A DNA stretch of 64,000 bases from Parasponia andersonii (Eukaryota; Streptophyta; Magnoliopsida; Rosales; Cannabaceae). Location of the stretch: positions 444,380-508,379 of the forward strand of contig JXTB01000184.1 of the NCBI GenBank assembly GCA_002914805.1, read 5' to 3'. The notes below the pieces were generated by a model. The model was given only the letters and a program-made list of their open reading frames with translations, made no database searches and was not told the DNA's origin. Below are positions 12,794-22,500 of this stretch, in pieces. Both the position numbers and the translations under genes were made by a program. How positions within the stretch are numbered: the first letter of the stretch is position 1; every line of letters begins with the position of its first letter.

Positions 12794-13433
12794 AGTGCTG
12801 GGTTTAGTCACCTATCCATCACCCTACCCATCTCATAATAGATATGAGAGATGGTATAAACTATCCATCCCTAAGCTGCATTTTAACGATTTTCCTTTTC
12901 TTTCTTTCTTGGCCCCTTCTGTTATAAGATGGGTTGGGAGTGCGATGTGATCAAGGCTTTGTAGATACTGTTTGTTTTCTTGTGTTGGTCACATTAGATC
13001 AACTGAAGCTATAATAGTCGTGTGTTTCTTTCTTGTCTTATAAGCCCCTTTTCTTTTTCTCGGCTAGAACTTAGAAAACAGTTGTTTTTTATTTGAAAAA
13101 TGTGTTTGTACTTCTTGTAGTACTACGAACATAATGGTCAAGTTTACAACTTGTGCCTGAAATAAAAGAATAAACTTCTATGATGTCCACTGGCTTTGTG
13201 ACAAATATCACCTTCACCTTGTTCACATATAAGTTTGACATGCACAACTCAACCTTTTGTAACTTCTATGTGACGCACAATTTAAAGCTCTAATTTCTAT
13301 GGTTTTGGTAAAATTTACAAAATATAAAAGAAATATTGCTTTTGTCCAATCTCTATATTCCTGATGAAAGCCTTCTCTCCCAGCATATCTGGTGGTATTC
13401 CCTTGGCCACATGGTCGAACCCATCACCGGGAG
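12794..13433. other. convergent 3' flanks of SAD and ATG12
   Basis: The two genes end tail to tail. The first part should carry the desaturase 3' UTR and the last part the ATG12 3' UTR. AATAAA-like sequence occurs near 13161 (+). No further gene fits here. Confidence 0.5.
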
Positions 13434-15313
13434 TTAACCCCACGCCATTGAACAAGCATAATTGACGACTAGTTTACCGTCAAAACCAAAATTCTGCACG
13501 TAAAAAAATCGACATATCAAATAAGAAACATGGACAAACACCAACAAGATAGTATTAAAGTCACGTCAGTCCTTCATGACGATAGATTTGAAGTAGATAC
13601 ATTACCAAATGTACAAAATTTGCCCAAATGATTTTACCAGAACTACAAGATATGTCACCGGGCTCCCCAATACAAATAGAAAAACCGATTAAAACAGAAG
13701 CACAGAAGTCATTAAGCTGTAAGTTCAATTGCTAAGCTAGTATAGCTATTTGTTTCAAAGGAAAATACGAGTCTTACCATAAAAGAATTAAGTTGAAAAA
13801 ACAAATGTCCCCAGATAAAGACTAGAGAATCTCAAGAACAAATTAGTACATCTGTTGGAGAAGAAAGTCATTGGTCGCTAGGTGGATACTGATTTTGTTA
13901 GAAGAGAAACGGGTCCATAGAGAATATTTAAATTTAACAACAACTATTCTTCTAAATACTGATAAATGCAAAAAAATATCCGCATCACAAGTAGAGCTGT
14001 CATGTTAATGTCGTTGATGTCACAAGAGAGTTGGTAAATGACTAAGTGTTTGATATCACATGGTATTACTTGTCAAAAATAAAAGATGAGTAATTAATGG
14101 TGCTACAATTCTCAGTATAAGGGAGAAATTCATAACCAGAAGGTGGATGGTGGCAAAAGGGATACATAATGTCTTGAAACAATATCCTTCATAAAAGCCA
14201 ATTACACATTCATTATGTCAAGATACATGCAACCTCTAGCCCATGCAATATGCCTATACACATAGAACTGTATGACTTGCCTGTGTCTGGCACTAGTAGA
14301 AGCACATGATAAAATCACCGAGTAAATTCTTAAAAAGAATAACTATTAAGTTTGCATACTACACAGTTTGTGCCATAAAGAATATGTACAGATACGAGAT
14401 CGAAAATCTTACATTATAGAGATCGATGACAGATTCATCAGGGTTTGGGGAGAATGCACTATTGACATACACAAACTACAAAACCAGGAAGAAAGGATTA
14501 ACTTACAGGTAAAAAAAAATAATCTGAAAGAAGAAATAACAAACATGGTCTACCAGGGTGTCTCGATGAAGTTGACGTCTTAAAAAGTCAATAACTTTTG
14601 CGAATTTGTCAGTTCCCGGTGTCTGCCACATTGTAGATATAAAAACGAAAAAAGAAAAAAAAAATCAGCACATAAATATTCATTTCACATTACAACATGG
14701 AAATTACAATCATAGATAGTTATTCAAGAGTCAACAGCAATTATGTACAAGTAGCATACAAATATAGGATTAGAAGAAATTGTATATTCTAGAGCATTAA
14801 GAGTAATTTGTGAAAACATCAGAACATAATTTTTCTCTTGAGACAAAAAGGAAACCACATAAGTTTGAAGCATAGTTTTTGGAACATAAATTTTCCCAGA
14901 AAATAAATGGTTCATAATAACAGTTTTGAGATGCCCATATGCATAATTCAATTCAATTATATTATAACTTTGAATCCATGTTTAAATACACACACACACA
15001 CACATATATTATATTCAGAATCCCATAAAAATAGACAAACTCAGACACAGCAAAGGGTATAAACATGGAACGCGAGGAAAGATGAAAAGGATACCTTGAA
15101 CTTGGCTTGCTTGAGTATGGGCGCATCACCAGTAGCTCTCAGATGAATCACCACTGCCCCCAATTTCAATTTCCAAAAACCAAAAATTATTATCATTAAT
15201 TGCCCAAATTTTGAAACCCTAATTGTTAAAAAAAAAAAAAAAGAAAGATTTGAATAAAAGGTGTTACCTTTTCGAACAGCAGTAGGAGACTCCGTTGCTT
15301 TAGGAGACTCCAT
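13434..15313 (-). CDS. ATG12: autophagy ubiquitin-like protein ATG12
   Basis: Ubiquitin-fold protein conjugated through its C-terminal Gly to ATG5 (E1 ATG7, E2 ATG10). The ATG12-ATG5 complex with ATG16 promotes ATG8 lipidation on the phagophore. Exons on the minus strand: 15268-15313, 15095-15153, 14554-14622, 14413-14475, 13434-13493, all with GT-AG borders. Together they encode 98 residues; plant ATG12 is usually about 94-96. Visible blocks: [20 protein letters not shown], then [32 protein letters not shown], and the ending CSMAWG with the required terminal Gly directly before the stop. No protease processing is needed, as normal for ATG12. The start at 15313 is the only Met before the first block. 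The gene is small and split, so single-frame scans miss it. It looks intact. Confidence 0.95.
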
Positions 15314-15392
15314 CCTTGATTTCTTTCAGAAAAAGAAAAAAAAAAAAAATTAGTGAAAGTGAAACTATGATCGAAGCAGAAGAAGACGACTT

Positions 15393-16902
15393 CCCTAATG
15401 AAACGACACCCTCTCCTCCTCTTGGACTCACTCGCATCAACATCTGTCGTTTTTCTTCGATATATTGTCGTTAGTCGTCACGGCTTTTGCAGCCGTAACG
15501 TCGTTGCTTTGCAATTATTTGTCGTTTTCTGGGATATCGTCGTTTTACACTGCCACGACTTTCGTTTATCGCGTCTTTTCCTTTGTGTCTTCTTAATTAA
15601 GATTACCTGAAAAAAATTAATATTACTCATCTTCTAGTTATAATTAGTTGAGTCTTCTCAAACTAAACTAATAGACTCCTATTTGCGGATCCTTTCTTGT
15701 ATCTATCATCAATGAATTTGACGTGATAGTTTTAATAAATCAATATATGAGCACAATCAATCTAATACACTTTTCAATCTAATGTACAAAATGTAGCTCA
15801 TCTAATATATTCAAGCCATAAACAATTACACTATTGGAAATTGAGTATATCCAATATATTAGAATGAGTAAAAATTATTTTATTAGCATTTTAAATCCTT
15901 TAATTTGTTATTTTCTTTTTCAACGACTCTACAAGATTAAAAAACTCATAGGTGCAAGAGGAGACATATGAGCTCCTCCCATTCTTCCTTTCCCTCGTGC
16001 TCTCTCAAATAGTGTCATGCCCCTAGTAGACACAAAATGTGTCTATATACAGACAATTGTGGAGGAAGGTGTCATGGCCTAATAAGCCGGCCATGACAGA
16101 AGGAATGAGGGAGTCCACGAGCTTCTTGTTAGTTAGTGGACAAGTGTCTATCCCATTATAATCGTATACTATGTAAAATCAATTATAACACACAAATATA
16201 ATTGTCCTTCACATACTTTAATTAACATATAGTGAGTTACTAGTGATCATACTATAGTTCATATAAAATATTCCAATATGACATGCTCTACATTATTCAT
16301 AATTTTTAACTATTGATTTTTAATTATTTTTATTACAATTTAGAATTAGTTAAAATATTAATATAAAATATATAAAATAATGTAACGTGCATTCTAATTT
16401 TAATTTGTTTTGTGTTGTAAAAAAAATTTTGGCAATTTTTTGAAATATTTTCAATATCGACATTGTCATTAATATTATCCCTAAGAATCAAATCTCAATA
16501 TTGGCACCAATAATGACGTTTTCATCCGTGAATTTATGTTGTTTATTAGTTTAGATCACTGTATAACGATCTCGCCATTTAGTTATTGTCATTTGCAATG
16601 TCTATATCGTTTCTCTTTAGATACAAAAGAGAAAAATTCTGAAAGGCATCATAATCGAGTTAACAAGTATTTCACAATTCTTAGTTTGTTTACGTAACGT
16701 TATTAGGAATTGTTGTTGTTTTCTAATCCATTGTCGTTTATATTTTTTATGTCGTTTTTATCCTCTTGATTTTTGGTCAGCGTCGCTTTCCATATGGGTT
16801 GTCATTTCTAATCTTCTTGTCGTTTTTACCCTTTTTGGTTTTAGTCATCGTCGTTTCCAATATTGGTTGTCGTTCGGAATGTTCATGTCGTTTTTTTAGG
16901 GG
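15393..16902. mobile_element. possible non-autonomous TIR element with TGTCGTT subterminal repeats
   Basis: The left edge reads CCCTAATGAAACGACA and the right edge, reversed, reads CCCCTAAAAAAACGACA. Just inside both edges are clusters of TGTCGTT or its complement (15445-15560 and 16730-16893), with AT-rich filler between. Short inverted ends with clustered subterminal motifs are typical of hAT, CACTA or MULE derivatives. I see no convincing target duplication and no transposase, so this stays tentative. Confidence 0.35.
16750..16900 (+). repeat. 68-bp tandem repeat, about 2.2 copies
   Basis: Units start TGTCGTTTTTA at 16750 and 16818, with a truncated third at 16886, giving an exact 68-bp spacing. 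Each full unit runs TGTCGTTTTTA, then TTTTGGT, a GTCGYTTCCA block, and ends with GGTTGTC and TTCTTG or TTCATG. The array ends about 280 bp before the TATA box of the downstream gene. Confidence 0.75.
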
Positions 16903-17183
16903 TCCTTAACTTTGTCGCCGAATCTTTTCTCCTAGGGTTTTCGTGTTGACTGAAGCAGCTATATCGATCCAACGGTCCTGATCAACTCAGAGGAACGTTA
17001 CGTACACGTCACATATGTACACAAGACAAAAGGCGCAGCTAGCATAAAAATCACATCATTTATTTATTTATTTGATTGAAAAATCACATCATTTATTTAA
17101 AAACCAAAAAGAAACTAGCCGTTGCCAAAACGACAACTAATGCTAACTCGTAACGGTCAAATTCCAGACCCCACCCCTCAAAA

Positions 17184-17190
17184 TATATAA
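17184..17190 (+). promoter_or_regulatory. TATA box of the four-helix membrane-protein gene
   Basis: TATATAA lies about 200 bp before the start codon and before a CT-rich leader, the usual arrangement for a plant core promoter with a leader of about 170 bp. Confidence 0.6.
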
Positions 17191-17286
17191 CCGTTAAAAA
17201 CCTTCCCTCTTAGCTCAAACTCCTCACTCTTATTATATCTTCTTCCCCTCATTTCCTCATCACTCCACTCACCTCACCTCACCACC

Positions 17287-17288
<2 letters not shown>

Positions 17289-17322
<34 letters not shown>
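17289..17322 (+). repeat. (CT)n tract in the 5' UTR
   Basis: Seventeen CT units in the leader of the next gene, downstream of its TATA box. Confidence 0.85.
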
Positions 17323-17325
<3 letters not shown>

Positions 17326-17393
17326 CAATCCTCCAAAACCAAATTCCCAGTTACCCTTTTGTCCAATTCCCCGGATTCGATCGATTTTCCGAG

Positions 17394-17966
17394 ATGGGTC
17401 TGTCGATGACAGCGGATCCTCCGAGCTGCGTGACGGAATCCCAGTACCACACACACAAGGTGTTCTTGTTCTGCAACTACATCCTTCTGGGTGCCGCATC
17501 CAGCTGCATATTCCTCACCCTCTCCCTCCGCCTCCTCCCTTCCGTCTGCGGTGTCTTCCTCATCCTTCTCCACGTCCTCACCATTGTCGGGGCCGTCTCG
17601 GGCTGCGCCGCGGCCTCTGCGGGGTCCGGGAAGTGGTACGGGGCGCACATGGTGGCGACGGTGCTGACGGCCATCTTCCAGGGGTCGGTGTCGGTGCTGA
17701 TCTTCACCAGGACCGGAGATTTCCTCGGGAATCTCAAGTCGTATGTGAGGGAAGAGGATGGGGCAGTGATACTGAAGCTGGCGGGTGGATTGAGTGTGCT
17801 GATATTCTGCTTGGAGTGGGTGGTTCTCACTCTTGCATTCTTCTTGAAGTACTACGCCTACGTCGAAGGCCAAGGGCAAGGCCTCAGGGCTGTCCCCATT
17901 AGGAGGAGTGCCAAGGTGGGTCAGGATGACGATTTGAAGGACTGGCCATGGCCTTTCCAAGTCTAA
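17394..17966 (+). CDS. conserved plant membrane protein with four predicted helices
   Basis: Single-exon gene of 190 residues; the function is not known to me. Four hydrophobic segments are clear at about residues 24-46, 49-74, 84-105 and 125-152. The short N-terminal end contains HTHKVFLFCNYILLG. The loop GSGKWYGAHMVATVL lies between helices 2 and 3, and RTGDFLGNLKSYVREEDG between helices 3 and 4. The tail is charged and ends DDLKDWPWPFQV. There is no signal peptide before helix 1, so a tetraspan protein with both ends on one side of the membrane is likely. Coding GC is much higher than the flanks, as is common for short intronless plant genes, and the reverse strand therefore carries long spurious frames. 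A TATA box and CT-rich leader support transcription. Confidence 0.85.
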   Translation: MGLSMTADPPSCVTESQYHTHKVFLFCNYILLGAASSCIFLTLSLRLLPSVCGVFLILLHVLTIVGAVSGCAAASAGSGKWYGAHMVATVLTAIFQGSVSVLIFTRTGDFLGNLKSYVREEDGAVILKLAGGLSVLIFCLEWVVLTLAFFLKYYAYVEGQGQGLRAVPIRRSAKVGQDDDLKDWPWPFQV

Positions 17967-19524
17967 AGTATAAATATGTTCCACCACCAACTCTTTCTTC
18001 TTCTACTACTACTTCTACTTCTACTACTACTACTACTACTACTACTAGTCTTGTGTTTCTTCTTTTTTTTTTTTTTTGGGTCATTTGCCATGACCATTCA
18101 TGGGTCCTAATCCTAATCCTATATTCTACTACTACTACTACTTCTTCTTAAATTGTAATTGTTTGTCTGATTTGATTCATTCCATTTGGTTATCATGTGG
18201 TTTTGCTTTATTCTTTAATATGATAAGCTACTTATGATCTTGTATATTCTTTCTCAATTTTTCTCTTCATTCTATTCTTGATTCGGATTGTGGTGACTGG
18301 TGATCAGTTCAACCTCCTTTTTTTAGGGGAAAAAAAACAAACATTTCATTCCGTATCTCAAGTATCAAGTCTGATAGAGATCGATTTTCTTTCTAAATTA
18401 TACATTATATACGTGTATATACATACAAGAGTGTGTAATTAGTATGGACTTTCTTCATATACTACTACTCAGTAGACTACATAATAGAATTTTTCAAAAA
18501 AAGAAAAAAGGTAACGGTAAAGGGGGCTTGAGATGGTAATTAAGAACAAAGTAACTTCACAGAGAAAATATGACAAACGGTGATCATAATATTCGGAGTT
18601 GAGAACAGAGCAACTCGTTTCACATGTGTCACCTCGATGGAACTATTAAATCATAATCAGCTATAATGCATTGAAGGTTAAAATAAATTATAATTTGTAC
18701 AAAAAAAAAAAAACACACACACACACACACACACACAAACTTTACCCCGCTTTAATTTTCTGCATATTATTGAAACCCTCTGCTTTTAATTCTTGAGAGT
18801 AATTTTCTGCTCACTCAACCATTAAGACTAGTACAACTCTCTATCCAATAGATCCAATAAAAATGGGATGAAACAGAAACAGAGAAACGGGCATGGGAAT
18901 AATCCGTAATGAGGGGAAAAAAAACAAGAAAAGTGGTTTTAAAAAGAAATAGAAACAAATCAAAAATTAACTTATCCTTCTAAAATTCAACAAATTATGC
19001 TCCAAATAAATAAAGTAAACACACGAATAAAATGAAAAAAAAAAAATCACTTTCCTAACTTAACTAATTTCCATTCTCTTTAGGGACTACGAGAAACTGT
19101 GGCTTAAACAAAATTAAAAGACCAAGAACAAGAGTGTAAACTTATAGCAACCCTCATCGTATCATAAGGAACTTTTTTTTTTTTTCAAAATAATAATAAT
19201 AATAATAATCTATTTCCAAACAAACGGAGTAATAAATAGTGCCCCCTCCACGATTAAACGAGAATCAACTTCAGCAAAGAAACTGATAAAGTTAACATAG
19301 GGGATCTAGTTTTTCTATAGGAAAAGCTAACTTGCAAAATCCCTCGACAATTTCTTTACAAATGGGGCCATTTCCAGGTATTAATCATCCTAATGTCATA
19401 AACAAAAGGCTACAGACAAATGTTAATCTCTAAAGCACAAGTCATCAATAAGGTTTTTCAGGTCCAGAAATTTTACAAGGAAAACTGGTATGCAAGTATC
19501 TATGTAACTGGAATTAAGATCAGC
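17967..19524. other. intergenic with microsatellites
   Basis: The 3' UTR of the membrane-protein gene carries (CTA)n/(ACT)n runs near 18002-18047 and 18126-18142. A (CA)n run lies near 18712-18737 and (AAT)n near 19190-19209. The last few hundred bases are the 3' flank of the minus-strand ELF9-like gene. No further gene seen. Confidence 0.6.
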
Positions 19525-22500
19525 TTATTCAGCTTCAAGTTCAGCACCAAACTGCTCCAACCGTACAGCATCTGCATCGAGATCCCGGATCATAGCATGG
19601 TTAACTACACCATCATCCTCACTTGCATGTATCTGTCTACCACCAAACCTAAATTGGAACAAAGTGAAATATATTAGCCAAATTAGTACCAAACCTCAAC
19701 TTGTAAATGCAGAGATAATAAGCGATCGGTAAGGTTAAGGTAGCGAGAACGGATGACTAATTTTAGTGGTAAGTTTAAAATTACGAATAAAATACTGAAG
19801 GCTTTTAAAAATTACCATCTTCCATTCATCAGCTCTATGCACTTTTGAGCATCCTTCCTATCCTTGTATCTTACTAAAACAACACCCTGGGGGTGATTCT
19901 CGCACACCTGCAATGAAAGCATGAACATAAAACGTTTAGAAAGACAATCGGGAGGGGAAGAGGGTCTGATGGAGCGTGAAAACATTGATTAAGAGCCACC
20001 CAATTACGCAAACAGAACAAGCTTGCAGCCAACCAAATTAAAAAACTCGAGCTAAGTAAACATTGATACAAATACTACTAGATAATTTCCTCTTTCATAA
20101 GCAAGGGTAATCAAAACATTCAACAAAACAACTGGAAATTCAACACATCATAGCGCTAAAACGAAGAAAGAATAACTGAGGTAGCCATTGTCCCTGGTTT
20201 AGAGAGCTAAGATTTATTCTGCACCAGTACCAAAAGACAAGAAGAAAATAGAACTTGGTCATATGTCACCACATAAGAGATACAACATGTCAATGCCATA
20301 CTTGACATGAATCATGACACTCGAATTCTATTAATGAACAAACATAAAAGGCATAAGCTCAATAAGGCGCTTGAAACATTTGAAAGAAAGTCTAGTTCTA
20401 AAATTCTGACGTAGAAATCAAAAGATAAGAGACAGAATCAAGCATGTGCAAAGAAAGGATGTCAATCAAGATACAACATGAATACCAACAACAGCAGAGC
20501 TTAGGACTTCGTACTGCATGCCATATTTAGCAATGATCACTCCAAAATAAAGCCAAACTCTATTGGAGTGGTTATACAATTGAAGACAACATTTAGAACC
20601 GATCACCCAAATATTATATGAAATAGACATTCGACAGTGCTAGCACATGAAAAGTACAAGCTCATGCTGAACTGTCATTTAATGATGACACTAGAGAAGA
20701 GTGGAGTTGAATGGGGAAAACATGAAAAGAAGCAGATGAGAAGTTGGGATGTCCAAGTTGAAGATCCAAAGACTGGCAGGAAGAGGGCAAAAAAAGAGTC
20801 AAGGATATCCAAGTTGAGGATCCAACCAACGGCAGGATAGTAACAATTTCTTTTTTCTTTTCTTTTTGTTCAAGAAAAAGGGAAGTCATCTCTCTCTGGT
20901 GATAACAATTCCCAACCACTTAAAAATAAAAGTTCGGTTACCTTAACTGAGTCCACTGGACCAAGCTTTGCACATTCCTCCTGTATGTCAGCCTCAAGTT
21001 CAGAACGCAAATCCTCATCAGCCTGTCACAAAAAAAAAAAAAAAAAACAGTCAACAGTTCATTCATATCTTCTGTGCATAAGGACTTGTCACCTTTTCTT
21101 ATGAAAACTGAACTTATTTTTCCTAAAAATGAAAGAAAAAGAAAAAGACTAAACAAAGGGGACAAGCTATCCCCTAAATGATATGACGTGGGAAAAAGAA
21201 AAAAGACAAAAACCAAAAACCAACAATAACATTCTGCAAATTCAAAAAGAATCATCTAAGATAATTTTTGAACTCTAAGCTGAAGAAGTACACTTCGGTT
21301 CCTCAGAAAAGACTAAATAAATATTTGTTTCAAACTTCTTTGAACCACTTATTAACACTTCTAGGTATATAACATAACTAAAATACGTCACCAGAATGAA
21401 AGAAATAAATAATAAAAAACTCAACATTCCAACAATGACAGTTTATTTAATTATCATTTCTGTTATAAATAACATCAGTTAAAAAGACAAACTGACATTT
21501 ACATTCATTAAATCTGCCAAACAGGGCACAAGGTCTACATATATCACTTCTATGATACCACTTATTACAATTAGGATGGCATTATATTGCCAGCATTTTT
21601 CTCCAGCATCTTTAATATCTTTAATTTCACTTGAATAAAAGTAGTCAATAGTACCAGTATTTTGTTCCAGTATCTTTAATATCATTTCAATATAAGTCAA
21701 CAGGCACATATAGTTAAAGACTGCGTATTAAGAAAAGGCAACGCATCTATTCAGCATTTTGTTCCAGCATCATTAATATCATTTAATATAAGTGAACACG
21801 TACATATAGTTAAAGACTGCGTATTAAGAAAAGGCAATGCATCCATTTTTTCTACTATCGTTGTAACAGCCCAAGAATCCCGCTAGCAGATATTGTCCGC
21901 TTTGCCACTTGGGCCGAACCGCCCTCCGCAGCTCACGGTTTTCAAAACGCGTCTACCCGGAAAGCCTGGTGGGCCCAACACCCCCGCTAGTAGATACTGT
22001 CCGCTTTGTTACTTGGCCAACCCGGCCTCCGCAACTCACGGATTTCAACGCGTCTGATAGGGAAAGGTATCCACACCCTTATAAAGAGTGCTTCGTTCCC
22101 CTTTCCAGCCGATGTGGGATTTCACAATCCCCCCCCTTAAGGGTTCAGCGTCCCCGCTGACCATCGACTCGGGAACCGGCTCTGATACCATCTGTAACAG
22201 CCCAAGAATCCCGCTAGCAGATATTGTCCGCTTTGCCACTTGGGCCGAACCGCCCTCCGCAGCTCACGGTTTTCAAAACGCGTCTACCCGGAAAGCCTGG
22301 TGGGCCCAACACCCCCGCTAGTAGATACTGTCCGCTTTGTTACTTGGCCAACCCGGCCTCCGCAACTCACGGATTTCAACGCGTCTGATAGGGAAAGGTA
22401 TCCACACCCTTATAAAGAGTGCTTCGTTCCCCTTTCCAGCCGATGTGGGATTTCACAATCGTGATCTGTGAAGATGGAAAGAATCATACAGAAAACAAAA

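Larger units (their letters stand above)
15314..17183. other. intergenic between ATG12 and the membrane-protein gene
   Basis: The upstream regions of two divergent genes. No gene seen; the open frame at 15398-15610 (+) lies over repeated TGTCGTT motifs and has no domain. Probable transposon-derived sequence is described separately at 15393-16902. Confidence 0.5.
21862..22457 (-). mobile_element. complete TRIM retrotransposon, 596 bp
   Basis: Two 265-bp LTRs, identical by eye, flank a 66-bp centre. The 5-bp target duplication ATCGT is exact (21857-21861 and 22458-22462). The element reads on the minus strand. Its primer binding site TGGTATCAGAGC, matching the initiator tRNA-Met 3' end, lies at 22179-22190, two bases inside the 5' LTR. 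A purine tract (AAGGGGGGGGA) lies at 22128-22138, next to the 3' LTR. There is no coding capacity, as expected for terminal-repeat retrotransposons in miniature, which need enzymes from other elements. It sits in intron 11 of the ELF9-like gene in the same orientation as the gene. Open frames over it are shadows and occur twice because the LTRs are identical. Confidence 0.93.

Noticed and set aside
15398..15610. 70-residue open frame (+) upstream of ATG12
   Set aside because: Lies over repeated TGTCGTT motifs with no domain or promoter.
17325..17990. 221-residue open frame on the minus strand over the membrane-protein gene
   Set aside because: It is the GC-rich antisense shadow of the plus-strand gene, Arg/Glu/His-rich and without domains.
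21909..22464. Repeated 74-83 residue open frames
   Set aside because: Identical frames occur because the two TRIM LTRs are identical; TRIM elements encode no protein.
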